This document shows positions 15,255-23,736 of a DNA stretch of 64,000 bases, in pieces. The stretch lies in contig NZ_LZSV01000031.1 of the NCBI RefSeq assembly GCF_001665605.1, forward strand, positions 124,001 through 188,000. Reading direction: 5' to 3'. The first letter of the stretch is position 1. Each line of letters begins with the position of its first letter. Source of the DNA: Mycobacterium sp. 852014-50255_SCH5639931 (GTDB taxonomy: Bacteria > Actinomycetota > Actinomycetes > Mycobacteriales > Mycobacteriaceae). Made by a program: the position numbers and the translations under genes. The notes under the pieces were generated by a model that worked only from the letters and a program-made list of their open reading frames with translations, did not search any database and was not told the origin of the DNA.

Positions 15255-18083
15255 ATGTCCGCCCACAGCGCAGTACGTGCGGAGCCACCAAACCAGGCTC
15301 AACGACCGTCGTTCACCTACGACGCGTTCCTGTCCTACAGCCATCGTGACGGGGAGGCCGTGGCCGGGATCCAGAAGGGCTTGCACCACATCGGTCGTCG
15401 CGTGGGCAAGTTGAACGCGTTGCGGGTGTTTCGGGATAGCACCGACCTGGCCGCCAATCCCAACCTGTGGGGCAAGGTCAGCAACGCGATGGACCAATCG
15501 CGCTATCTGATTGTGGTGCTTTCGTCGTCGGCGGCGGGCTCTCATTGGGTCAACCAGGAGGTCGCCTACTGGCTGGATCGGCGCGGTCCCGACCAGCTGT
15601 TGGTGGTGGTGGTGGAGGGCCAGCTGTGCTGGGACGGCGAGAACCGCCGGTTTGATCCCGGCCGGTCGGATGTTGCGTTGCCGGTGCTGACCGAGCCTGG
15701 GGTGCTGCCCGCCGAACCGCTTTATGTCGACATCAGCGGCGACGCGCCATGGGATCCGCACGGGCACGCCTTCCGGGACAAGGTCACCGACCTGGCCGCC
15801 CCCATCCATGGGAAGTCCAAGTATGAGCTTGCCAGCGACGACCTGCGTGAACAGCGGCGCTTCCGGCGCTTTCGCCGAGCCGCCATCGCGGGACTGGTTT
15901 TCCTTACTCTCCTCGCAGTCGTGGCGGCATCGATCGCGGTCGTGAAACAACACGAAGCTACCCAGCAGCGACAACGAGCCGAACGCGAGCGGGACCGGGC
16001 TGTGGCGCTGAAGTTGACCTCGCAAGGACAGGCCATGCTTGCCGGTGTCGAAGGTGGCGGTGACGTGCGGGCGCTGCAGCAGATCCTGGCCGCGCCGCGT
16101 ATCTCGCCGAATGCCGACACCGGCGCACTGTTCACCGGGGTGGTGGCTCGGCGAAGCACCGTCAAGATGATCCAGTTAGCCGACCCGGTGAACAGCGTGG
16201 CAGTCAGCCCGGACGGGCGGCGCATCGTCTCCGGCGGCGACGACAAGGCCCTGCGGTTGTGGGATGCGGCCACCGGCCAACCGATCGGCGCGCCATTGAC
16301 CGGCCACACCGCCCCAGTGCGGAGCGTGGCGTTCAGCCCCGACGGGCGGCGCATCGCCTCCGGGAGCTCCGACAACACCCTGCGGTTGTGGGATGCGGCC
16401 ACCGGCCAGCCCATCGGCGCCCCACTGACCGGCCACACCGACGCGGTGCGCAGTGTGGCTTTCAGCCCGGATGGGCGGCGCATCGTTTCAGGCAGTCTCG
16501 ACAACAAGCTGCGGCTCTGGGACGCCGGCACCGGCCGGCCCATCGGCGCCCCGCTTATCGGCCACACCGACGCGGTGCTCAGCGTGGCGTTCAGCCCGGA
16601 CGGGCACCGGATTGTCTCCGGCAGTTGGGATGAGAGCCTGCGGCTGTGGGACGCCGACACCGGCCGGCGCATCGGCGCCCCGATGACCGGTCACACGAGC
16701 TGGGTGCTCAGCGTCGCGTTCAGCCCCGACGGGCAGCGCATCGTCTCCGGCAGCCACGACAACACCCTGCGGCTGTGGGACGCCGACACCGGCCGGCCCA
16801 TCGGCGCCCCACTGACCGGCCACAAGAGCGGCGTGTACGGGGTGGCTTTCAGCCCCGACGGCACGCGGATCTGCTCCGGCAGCGGCGACCACACGGTGCG
16901 GATCTGGGACGCGGCTACCGGACGACCCATCGGCACCCCGCTGACGGGCCACCTCAACTGGGTTTGGAGTGTGGCCTTCAGCCCGGACGGACGCCACATT
17001 GTCTCCGGCAGTTGGGACAAGACGCTGCGGGTGTGGGACCCACACGCGGAGGAATCCATCACCGGGCACACGCTTCCGGTGATCGGAGTGGCGTTCAGCC
17101 CCGACGGGCAGCGCATAGCCTCCGGGAGTGACGACAAGACCCTGCGGCTGTGGGACACCGGCACCGGCCGGCCCATCGGCGCGCCACTGACCGGCCACAC
17201 CCGCACGGTGTCGGCCGTGGCGTTCAGCCCAGACGGGCAGCGCATCGCCTCCGCGAGCGGCGACAAGACCCTGCGGCTGTGGGACGCCGGCACCGGCCAG
17301 CCGATCGGCGCCCCCCTGACCGGTCATACGGACTGGGTGACCAGCGTGGCGTTCAGCCCCGACGGGCAGCGCATCGTGTCCGGCAGCGGCGACGGGACAG
17401 TGCGGATCTGGGACGCGGCCACCGGCCAGCCCATCGGCGCCCCCCTGACCAGCCGCACCGGCCAGGTGTGGAGCGTGGCGTTCAGCCCCGACGGGCGCCG
17501 CATCGTCTCCGGCGGCTTCGACGCCACGCTGCGGTTGTGGGACGCGGCCACCGGCCAGCCCATCGGCGCTCCCCTGACCGGCCACACCGCCCAGGTGCGG
17601 AGCGTGGCGTTCAGCCCCGACGGACGCCGCATCGTCTCCGGCAGCATCGACACCACGCTGCGAATCTGGGACGCGGCCACCGGCCAACCCATCGGCGCCC
17701 CCCTGACCGGCCACACCGGCCAGGTGTGGAGCGTGGCGTTCAGCCCCGACGGGCAGCGCATCCTCTCCGGCAGCGACGACGCCACGCTGCGGCTGTGGGA
17801 TGCGGCCACCGGCCAGCCCATCGGCGCCCCCCTGACCGGCCACACCGCCCAGGTGGAGAGCGTGGCGTTCAGCCGCGACGGGCAGCGCATCGTCTCCGGC
17901 AGCGACGACACCACGCTGCGGCTGTGGCCCGCGCTATCCCCGGCGGACTGGCCCGCGCTGCTGTGCGACAAGCTCGCTGCGAACATGAGCCATCAGCAGT
18001 GGAAAGAGTGGGTCTCACCCGACACCCCCTACATCGCGGTCTGCCCCGGCCTCCCGGTCCCACCCGATAACCCAACCCGGTAA
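15255..18083 (+). CDS. TIR domain - membrane helix - 14-repeat WD40 protein
   Basis: A 942-residue protein from the ATG at 15255 (preceded by GGGGGT; a TTG at 15216 would add 13 residues). Residues 20-160 form a TIR domain: YDAFLSYSHRD, RVFRDSTDLAANPNLW, YLIVVLSSSAAGSHWVNQEVAYWL. Glu102 in WVNQE is at the position of the NAD-cleaving glutamate of active TIR enzymes. After RRFRRFRR comes one membrane helix (about 210-230, IAGLVFLTLLAVVAASIAVV), a short charged coiled coil, then 14 WD40 repeats (310-892). Repeat 7 is shortened, splitting them into two sevens, so two beta-propellers are expected. There is no NTPase domain between sensor and effector. The charge pattern suggests TIR inside and propellers outside. 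Role unknown; signalling or defence is inference. Confidence 0.88.
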   Translation: MSAHSAVRAEPPNQAQRPSFTYDAFLSYSHRDGEAVAGIQKGLHHIGRRVGKLNALRVFRDSTDLAANPNLWGKVSNAMDQSRYLIVVLSSSAAGSHWVNQEVAYWLDRRGPDQLLVVVVEGQLCWDGENRRFDPGRSDVALPVLTEPGVLPAEPLYVDISGDAPWDPHGHAFRDKVTDLAAPIHGKSKYELASDDLREQRRFRRFRRAAIAGLVFLTLLAVVAASIAVVKQHEATQQRQRAERERDRAVALKLTSQGQAMLAGVEGGGDVRALQQILAAPRISPNADTGALFTGVVARRSTVKMIQLADPVNSVAVSPDGRRIVSGGDDKALRLWDAATGQPIGAPLTGHTAPVRSVAFSPDGRRIASGSSDNTLRLWDAATGQPIGAPLTGHTDAVRSVAFSPDGRRIVSGSLDNKLRLWDAGTGRPIGAPLIGHTDAVLSVAFSPDGHRIVSGSWDESLRLWDADTGRRIGAPMTGHTSWVLSVAFSPDGQRIVSGSHDNTLRLWDADTGRPIGAPLTGHKSGVYGVAFSPDGTRICSGSGDHTVRIWDAATGRPIGTPLTGHLNWVWSVAFSPDGRHIVSGSWDKTLRVWDPHAEESITGHTLPVIGVAFSPDGQRIASGSDDKTLRLWDTGTGRPIGAPLTGHTRTVSAVAFSPDGQRIASASGDKTLRLWDAGTGQPIGAPLTGHTDWVTSVAFSPDGQRIVSGSGDGTVRIWDAATGQPIGAPLTSRTGQVWSVAFSPDGRRIVSGGFDATLRLWDAATGQPIGAPLTGHTAQVRSVAFSPDGRRIVSGSIDTTLRIWDAATGQPIGAPLTGHTGQVWSVAFSPDGQRILSGSDDATLRLWDAATGQPIGAPLTGHTAQVESVAFSRDGQRIVSGSDDTTLRLWPALSPADWPALLCDKLAANMSHQQWKEWVSPDTPYIAVCPGLPVPPDNPTR
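16182..17930 (+). repeat. Array of 14 WD40-coding repeats (mostly 129 bases)
   Basis: Each unit encodes about 43 residues of the form xVxSVAFSPDGxRIxSGSxDxTLRLWDAxTGxPIGAPLTGHT. Thirteen units are close to 129 bases and the seventh is shorter, lacking the TGxPIGAPL part. Units 10-14 are nearly identical at the DNA level over long stretches, which points to recent duplication or gene conversion and to easy copy-number change. Confidence 0.92.
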
Positions 18084-18122
18084 GGAGCTTTAGCGCCTGG
18101 GCGCCACCGGCCTCCGACGAAA

Positions 18123-18986
18123 TCAGCCCAGCGATCGCCGGCTGACGAATTCCCGCCGGGCACCCGTCACCGGATCGTCGAACTCGAGGCGCTGCGCCAG
18201 CAGCCGCAGCGGAGTGCTGAAGTCGTCGGCCGGCACGTCAATGATGTTGGGGTACAACGGGTCTCCGTCGATCGGCACGCCGAGGGCGGCCATGTGCACG
18301 CGCAGCTGGTGGGTGCGCCCGGTGCGCGGGGTCAGCCGGTACAGGCCGTCCGGGGAGACAAGTTCCACCAGCGTCTCCGCGTTGGGCGCTCCGGGTTCGC
18401 AGACAGCCTGCAAAACCCCGCGCCGCTTGACGATCCGGCTGCGCACCACGCGCGGCAACACCAGTGCCGGATCCACGCCGGCGCGCGCCAGATACGTCTT
18501 GCGCACCAACCCCCGCGAGAACAGCGTCTGGTATGCACCGCGCATCTCGCGGCGCGCGGTGAACAGCAACACCCCGGCGGTCAACCGGTCGAGCCGATGC
18601 GCCGGGCTTAACTCCGGCAGGCCCAGTTCCCGGCGCAGCCGCACCAGCGCCGTCTGCGCCACGTGCCTGCCGCGGGGCATGGTGGCCAGGAAGTGCGGTT
18701 TGTCGACCACCACGATGTCCGCATCGCGATGCAGGACCGGGATGTCGAACGGCACCGGAACTTCATGAGTCAGCTCCCGGTACAGAAACACGTGTGCGCC
18801 GGCGGGCAGCGCCGTGGCCTCGTCGACCACCGCACCGTCGGCGTCGACCACCTCCCCGGCCAGCACTTTCGACCGCGCGGCCGCGCCGAACCGCTCGGTC
18901 AGCTCGGCCAGGACCGGTCCGCCGCGCAGCCGCACCCGCGCCGGGCCGAGCCCGTCGCGCACCGGCAGCGGCGCCGGCCTCACCAC
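18123..18986 (-). CDS. RluA-family pseudouridine synthase (Rv3300c-like)
   Basis: A 287-residue RNA-modifying enzyme. It has an S4-like N-terminal part (LAELTERFGAAARSKVLAGEV), then the RluA catalytic domain with the active-site Asp in HRLDRLTAGVLLF and the motif PRTGRTHQLRVHM. It converts uridine to pseudouridine in rRNA or tRNA; the target is not known. It starts with GTG four bases after the stop of glpD2, so the two are co-transcribed, as in M. tuberculosis Rv3300c and Rv3302c without the gene between them. It converges on the TIR-WD40 gene with a 39-base gap that holds no convincing terminator. Confidence 0.87.
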   Translation of the reverse strand: MVRPAPLPVRDGLGPARVRLRGGPVLAELTERFGAAARSKVLAGEVVDADGAVVDEATALPAGAHVFLYRELTHEVPVPFDIPVLHRDADIVVVDKPHFLATMPRGRHVAQTALVRLRRELGLPELSPAHRLDRLTAGVLLFTARREMRGAYQTLFSRGLVRKTYLARAGVDPALVLPRVVRSRIVKRRGVLQAVCEPGAPNAETLVELVSPDGLYRLTPRTGRTHQLRVHMAALGVPIDGDPLYPNIIDVPADDFSTPLRLLAQRLEFDDPVTGARREFVSRRSLG

Positions 18987-18990
18987 ACGC

Positions 18991-20748
18991 TCAATTCAAA
19001 GGCACCGGCTCGAGGATCTCGGCGCGCGCCTCCGGGGCACTGGCCCGCAGCTCGTCGGCCGACACGTCGTCGGGCTGGGCCTGCGACAAGATCTCGGCCT
19101 CCACCCGCGCGGAGTAGTTCGCCACCTCACGCTCGACGTCCGCGGCGCTCCAGCCCAGCACGGGCGCGACCACCTCGGCGACCTCACGGGCGCAGTCCAC
19201 GCCGCGGTGCGAGTACTCGATGGAGATGCGCATCCGGCGGGCCAGGATGTCCTCGAGATGCAGCGCCCCCTCGGCGATGACTGCGTACAGGGCCTCCACC
19301 TTCAGGTAGCCCGGCGCCTCCTTGATCGGGCTGAGCAGGTCGGCGTTTCCGGCCGCCAGACCCAGCACGTCGCCGATCAGCGAACCGTAGCGATCCAGCA
19401 GATGCCGCACCCGGTACGGATGCAAACCTTGCAGCCCCGCAACGTGTTCGGCCTGATTCACCAGGGCGAAGTAACCGTCGGCGCCCAGCAGGCTGACCTT
19501 CTCGGTGATCGAGGGCGCCACGCGGGCCGGGACGAACTGGGCCGCGGCGTCGATCGCATCGGCGGCCATCACCCGATAGGTGGTGTACTTGCCGCCGGCG
19601 ATGGCCACCAATCCCGGCGCGGGCACCGCCACGGCGTGCTCGCGCGACAGTTTGGAGGTCTCCTCGCTCTCTCCGGCCAGCAGCGGCCTCAGCCCGGCGT
19701 ACACGCCGTCGATGTCGGCATGGGTCAGCGGAATGGCGAGCACGGTGTTGACCGTCTGCAGGATGTAGTCGATGTCGGCCTTGGTGGCCGCGGGGTGGGC
19801 CAGGTCCAGGTTCCAGTCGGTGTCGGTCGTGCCGATGATCCAGTGCGTGCCCCACGGGATGACGAACATCACCGATTTCTCGGTGCGCAGGATGATCGCG
19901 ACGTCGCTGACGATACGGTCGCGCGGCACCACCACGTGCACGCCCTTGGACGCGCGCACCTGAAATCGCCCGCGCTGCTTGGACAATGCCTGAATCTCGT
20001 CGGTCCACACCCCGGTCGCATTGACCACGACGTGGCCGCGGACTTCGGTGACGGCGCCGTTCTCGGAGTCGCGGACCCGCACGCCGGTCACCCGGTCGCC
20101 CTCGCGCAGCATCGCGACCACCTGCGTGGAGGTCCGCACCACCGCGCCGTAGTGGGCGGCGGTGCGCGCGACGGTCATGGTGTGCCGGGCGTCGTCGACG
20201 ACGGTGTCGTAGTAGCGGATTCCGCCGATCAACGCGCTGCGCTTGAGCCCCGGGCTCAACCGCAACGCGCCGGCCCGGGTCAGATGCCTTTGCGCCGGAA
20301 CGGATTTCGCGCCGCCCATCCGGTCGTAAAGGAAGATGCCCGCGGCGACGTAGGGCCGCTCCCACACTCGATTGGTCAGTGGAAACAAGAACGGCATCGG
20401 CTTGACCAGATGCGGCGCCAGGGTGGTCAGCGACAGCTCCCGCTCGTAAAGCGCCTCGCGCACCAGCCCGAACTCCAGTTGTTCCAGATAACGCAACCCA
20501 CCGTGAAACATCTTCGACGACCGACTCGAGGTGCCCGACGCGAAATCGCGCGCCTCGACCAGCGCCACCTTGAGCCCGCGGGTGGCGGCGTCCAGCGCGC
20601 AACCGGAGCCCACCACGCCGCCGCCGATGACGACGACGTCGAACTGCTCGGCGCCGAGTCGCTCCCACGCCAGCGCGCGCTGCTGAGGTCCCAACGTGGA
20701 AGCCGCCCAGGTCTGTGTGCTTTGGGGCGCCTGTATCGGGTTGCTCAC
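18991..20748 (-). CDS. glpD2: Glycerol-3-phosphate dehydrogenase GlpD2
   Basis: A 585-residue FAD-dependent dehydrogenase that oxidises glycerol-3-phosphate to dihydroxyacetone phosphate and passes electrons to menaquinone at the membrane. It shows the FAD-binding motif VVVIGGGVVGSGCALDAATRGL, then SRSSKMFHGGLRYLE, a second nucleotide-contact stretch VVVNATGVWTDEI, and GGKYTTYRVMA in the C-terminal part. Length equals the family norm. It is downstream of lpdA on the same strand with 66 bases between, as in M. tuberculosis Rv3302c-Rv3303c. Confidence 0.94.
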   Translation of the reverse strand: MSNPIQAPQSTQTWAASTLGPQQRALAWERLGAEQFDVVVIGGGVVGSGCALDAATRGLKVALVEARDFASGTSSRSSKMFHGGLRYLEQLEFGLVREALYERELSLTTLAPHLVKPMPFLFPLTNRVWERPYVAAGIFLYDRMGGAKSVPAQRHLTRAGALRLSPGLKRSALIGGIRYYDTVVDDARHTMTVARTAAHYGAVVRTSTQVVAMLREGDRVTGVRVRDSENGAVTEVRGHVVVNATGVWTDEIQALSKQRGRFQVRASKGVHVVVPRDRIVSDVAIILRTEKSVMFVIPWGTHWIIGTTDTDWNLDLAHPAATKADIDYILQTVNTVLAIPLTHADIDGVYAGLRPLLAGESEETSKLSREHAVAVPAPGLVAIAGGKYTTYRVMAADAIDAAAQFVPARVAPSITEKVSLLGADGYFALVNQAEHVAGLQGLHPYRVRHLLDRYGSLIGDVLGLAAGNADLLSPIKEAPGYLKVEALYAVIAEGALHLEDILARRMRISIEYSHRGVDCAREVAEVVAPVLGWSAADVEREVANYSARVEAEILSQAQPDDVSADELRASAPEARAEILEPVPLN

Positions 20749-20814
20749 GGCAGAGGACTCCTCACCGGGAAACTCCTGTCGGTTACTCGCCAGTAGGACG
20801 GTGTCGGACCAAGG

Positions 20815-22245
20815 CTAGTCGAGATCGTCGTGCGCCATCAGCCGACGAGCGGCCTCGGTGATCGAACCGGACAGCGAGGGGTAAACGGCGAGCGTCTGCG
20901 CCAGCTCGTTGACCGTGATGCGGTTTTGGACGGCCACGGCGATCGGCAGGATCAGTTCCGAGGCGATCGGGGCCACCACCACGCCGCCGATCACCACGCC
21001 GGTGGACTTCCGGCAGAACATCTTCACGAAACCCTGTTGCAGCCCGGACATCTTGGCCCGCGCGTTGGTGCGCAGCGGCAGCATGATCGTGCGGGCCGAC
21101 ACCGAACCGTCGTCGATCATCGTTTGCGGCACCCCGACGGCCGCGATCTCCGGCCGGGTGAACACCGTTGCGGCCACCGTGCGCAACCGGATCGGGCTGA
21201 CGCCCTCGCCCAGCGCGTGATACATCGCGATGCGGCCCTGCATGGCGGCCACCGAGGCCAGCGGCAGCAGGCCGGTGCAGTCACCGGCGGCATAGATGCC
21301 GGCCACCGAGGTCCGCGATACCCGGTCCACGGTCAGGTAGCCGCCGCGGCCCAGCTCGATGCCGACGCGGTCCAGGCCGAGGCCGCCGGTGTTGGGGACC
21401 GACCCGATGGTCATCAGGGCGTGGCTGCCCTCGACGGTGCGCCCGTCGGCCAGGGTGACCAGCACGCCGCCGTCGGTGCGGGTCACCGACTGGGCGCGGG
21501 CGTTCTTGACCAGCTCGACACCGCGCTCGGAAAACGCCTCTTCCAGAACCAACGCGGCGTCGGCGTCCTCGTAGGGCAGCACCCGGTCCCGGCTGGCGAC
21601 CACCGTCACGGGTACGCCCAGCTCGGTGTAGGCGTGCACGAACTCGGCGCCGGTGACGCCCGACCCGACCACGATGAGGTGTTCGGGCAGCGCCTCCAGG
21701 TTGTAGAGCTGCCGCCAGGTCAGGATCCGCTCACCGTCGGGCTGCGCGGACGGCAGGACCCGCGGGCTGGCGCCCGTCGCGATCAGCACGACGTCGGCCT
21801 CGTACTCGCTGGTGACGGGGCCGTCGGACCCCGAACCGGAATGGGTCGCCTTGATGCGGTGGCAGGCCAGCCCTGGCGTGGGGTCGATCAGCTCGCCGTG
21901 CCCGGCGACCACATGCACGCCCATGCCGAGCAGCTGTTCGGTGATATCGGCCGACTGCTCGGTGGCGAGTTGTTTGACCCGGGCATGAATCTGCGGCAGC
22001 GAGATCCTGGCGTCGTCGATGTCGATGTCGAAGCCGAGCCGCGGTGCCCTGCGCAACTCGGTGCGCAGCCAGGTCGAGGCGATGAACGTCTTGGACGGCA
22101 CGCAGTCGTCCAGCACGGCCGCGCCGCCGATCCCGTCGGAGTCGATCACCGTGACGTGGGTGGTGTCGGGGTGTGAGGTGGCGGCCACCAGCGCGGCTTC
22201 GTAACCGGCCGGGCCTCCACCGAGGATCACGATGCGGGTCGCCAC
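20815..22245 (-). CDS. lpdA: LpdA flavoprotein (NAD(P)H:quinone reductase type)
   Basis: A 476-residue member of the dihydrolipoamide dehydrogenase family starting at GTG. It has the N-terminal FAD motif VILGGGPAGYEAA, the NAD(P)-binding motif VVGSGVTGAEF, and GIYAAGDCTG. The redox-active disulfide of true Lpd (GGTCxNxGCxPSK) reads GGAAVLDDCVPSK here, so only one Cys remains and lipoamide chemistry is not possible. This matches M. tuberculosis LpdA (Rv3303c), reported as a quinone reductase rather than a lipoamide dehydrogenase. It is divergent from the Rv3304-like gene and probably co-transcribed with glpD2. Confidence 0.93.
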   Translation of the reverse strand: MATRIVILGGGPAGYEAALVAATSHPDTTHVTVIDSDGIGGAAVLDDCVPSKTFIASTWLRTELRRAPRLGFDIDIDDARISLPQIHARVKQLATEQSADITEQLLGMGVHVVAGHGELIDPTPGLACHRIKATHSGSGSDGPVTSEYEADVVLIATGASPRVLPSAQPDGERILTWRQLYNLEALPEHLIVVGSGVTGAEFVHAYTELGVPVTVVASRDRVLPYEDADAALVLEEAFSERGVELVKNARAQSVTRTDGGVLVTLADGRTVEGSHALMTIGSVPNTGGLGLDRVGIELGRGGYLTVDRVSRTSVAGIYAAGDCTGLLPLASVAAMQGRIAMYHALGEGVSPIRLRTVAATVFTRPEIAAVGVPQTMIDDGSVSARTIMLPLRTNARAKMSGLQQGFVKMFCRKSTGVVIGGVVVAPIASELILPIAVAVQNRITVNELAQTLAVYPSLSGSITEAARRLMAHDDLD

Positions 22246-22348
22246 AGCCCCAACCTAGCGGGGTGACCCGCCAGCCCGCAGGTGGAGGCGCGGCCGCGAG
22301 AGCCCTCGGGAGAAGACCGCTCGTGCCCGTGACGTCTAAGCTTTCCCC

Positions 22349-22828
22349 GTGCCGCTCTACGCCGCCTACGGGTCGAACATGGATCCTGAGCAGATGCTCA
22401 AGCGCGCACCCCATTCGCCGATGGCCGGAACGGGCTGGTTGCACGGGTGGCGCTTGACGTTCGGGGGCGAGGACATCGGCTGGGAAGGCGCGCTGGCCAC
22501 CGTCGTCGAAGATCCGAATTCCAAGGTGTTCGTCGTCCTGTACGACATGACCCCGGCCGACGAGAACAACCTCGACCGGTGGGAGGGCTCCGAGTTCGGG
22601 GTGCACAAGAAGATCCGCTGCCGGGTGGAGCGCATCTCGTCGGACACCAGCACCGACCCCGTGCTGGCATGGCTGTATGTGCTCGACGCCTGGGAGGGCG
22701 GGCTGCCGTCGGCGCGATACCTGGGCGTGATGGCCGATGCGGCCGAAATCGCCGGAGCGCCAGCCGATTACGTGCACAACCTGCGAACTCGACCGGCCCA
22801 CAACATCGGCCCGGGAACCGGCTCCTAA
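22349..22828 (+). CDS. Gamma-glutamylcyclotransferase-like protein (Rv3304-like)
   Basis: A 159-residue protein (GTG start) with the gamma-glutamylcyclotransferase-fold signature at the very N-terminus, PLYAAYGSNMDPEQM, and the acidic region LDRWEGSEFGVHKK, which carries the likely catalytic Glu. These enzymes release 5-oxoproline from gamma-glutamyl amines or peptides; the substrate here is unknown. Orthologue position matches M. tuberculosis Rv3304, divergent from lpdA. The following esterase gene starts 5 bases after its stop, suggesting a two-gene transcript. Confidence 0.85.
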   Translation: MPLYAAYGSNMDPEQMLKRAPHSPMAGTGWLHGWRLTFGGEDIGWEGALATVVEDPNSKVFVVLYDMTPADENNLDRWEGSEFGVHKKIRCRVERISSDTSTDPVLAWLYVLDAWEGGLPSARYLGVMADAAEIAGAPADYVHNLRTRPAHNIGPGTGS

Positions 22829-22833
22829 GGCCC

Positions 22834-23736
22834 GTGTCGATTCTCTCCACACCAGTCGTCGCCGACGCACTGGCCCGCACGTTCGCCGCCACGGTCAGGC
22901 CGGCTCCGAAAGCCGCCGTGCGGTTTCCAGAATTCCGGAGCCAGACCTCTGAGGTCTCCATCCCCGCCCGGCACGGTCCCGTACCGGCAACCGTCTACCA
23001 CCCGCCGGCCGGCACGGCGAACCCGTCCGTCTACGTCAACGTGCACGGCGGTGGCTTCGTGGTCGGTCACCCCGAACAAGACGATCCGTGGTGCCGATAC
23101 CTCGCCGCGAACGCGGGCGTCGTTGTGATCAACCCGGACTATGTGCTGGCGCCGCGTCACCGCTTTCCCGCGGCGCCACATCAGGTCTACGACATCGTGT
23201 GCTGGGCGGCCGCCCCCGACCGCGACTGGGACGGCAGCCGGCTCTGCGTCGGGGGCCAGAGCGCCGGCGGCAACCTCAGCGCCGCCGCGGCACGGCAGGC
23301 GCTGGAGAACGGCGGGCCACGGATCGCGTTGCAGGTGCTGCATTACGCGCCGCTTGACCTCGTGACGCCCACCCGCGACAAGCTGTCCAGCGCCGGCGAC
23401 CGGGCGGTCATGAAACCGTGGATGGGCGAGGTGTTCGACACCGCTTACGTACCCGACCCGGCGCAGCGGCGCGACCGCCTCGCCTCTCCCGCCTGGGGTG
23501 ACAACGCGGACGGAATCGCGGGCATCGCACCGGCACTGGTCGTCACGGCCGAACACGACCGGCTTTGCGACGAGGCCCGCAGATACGCCGAAAAGCTCGA
23601 CGCCGCAGGGGCATTGGCGGAGTACCACGAGGTGGCCGGCGTCGACCACGGCTACAACATCATGAGCGCGGCGACCGACGTCACCCGGCGAACCTACGCA
23701 CACATCGCCCAGCACGTCGTGCGTGCCACGAGCTAG
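22834..23736 (+). CDS. HSL-family alpha/beta hydrolase (esterase)
   Basis: A 300-residue esterase of the hormone-sensitive-lipase type: oxyanion-hole motif VHGGGFVVGH, nucleophile elbow VGGQSAGGNLS, and a late Asp/His pair in TAEHDRLCDEA and VAGVDHGYN. It probably hydrolyses carboxylic esters of medium-chain alcohols or lipids in the cytoplasm. I use the GTG at 22834 because it follows the previous stop by 5 bases; the frame is open further upstream inside the previous gene. It lies between the Rv3304-like gene and amiA1, where M. tuberculosis has no such gene to my knowledge. Its last bases overlap the convergent amiA1. Confidence 0.88.
   Translation: MSILSTPVVADALARTFAATVRPAPKAAVRFPEFRSQTSEVSIPARHGPVPATVYHPPAGTANPSVYVNVHGGGFVVGHPEQDDPWCRYLAANAGVVVINPDYVLAPRHRFPAAPHQVYDIVCWAAAPDRDWDGSRLCVGGQSAGGNLSAAAARQALENGGPRIALQVLHYAPLDLVTPTRDKLSSAGDRAVMKPWMGEVFDTAYVPDPAQRRDRLASPAWGDNADGIAGIAPALVVTAEHDRLCDEARRYAEKLDAAGALAEYHEVAGVDHGYNIMSAATDVTRRTYAHIAQHVVRATS

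Noticed and set aside
16182..17930. Regular DNA repeats that could suggest a CRISPR or satellite array
   Set aside because: The period is about 129 bases, in frame throughout, and encodes WD40 units; no separate spacers.
18084..18122. GCGCCTGGGCGC as terminator after the TIR-WD40 gene
   Set aside because: The loop would be two bases, too small to fold as written; no longer stem is present.
20815..22245. Loss of the redox Cys pair in LpdA as an inactivated enzyme
   Set aside because: The missing Cys is a known property of the LpdA quinone-reductase group, not decay.
22447..22833. Upstream extension of the esterase gene inside the Rv3304-like gene
   Set aside because: It would overlap a well-supported gene in another frame; the GTG five bases after that gene's stop gives a normal family length.
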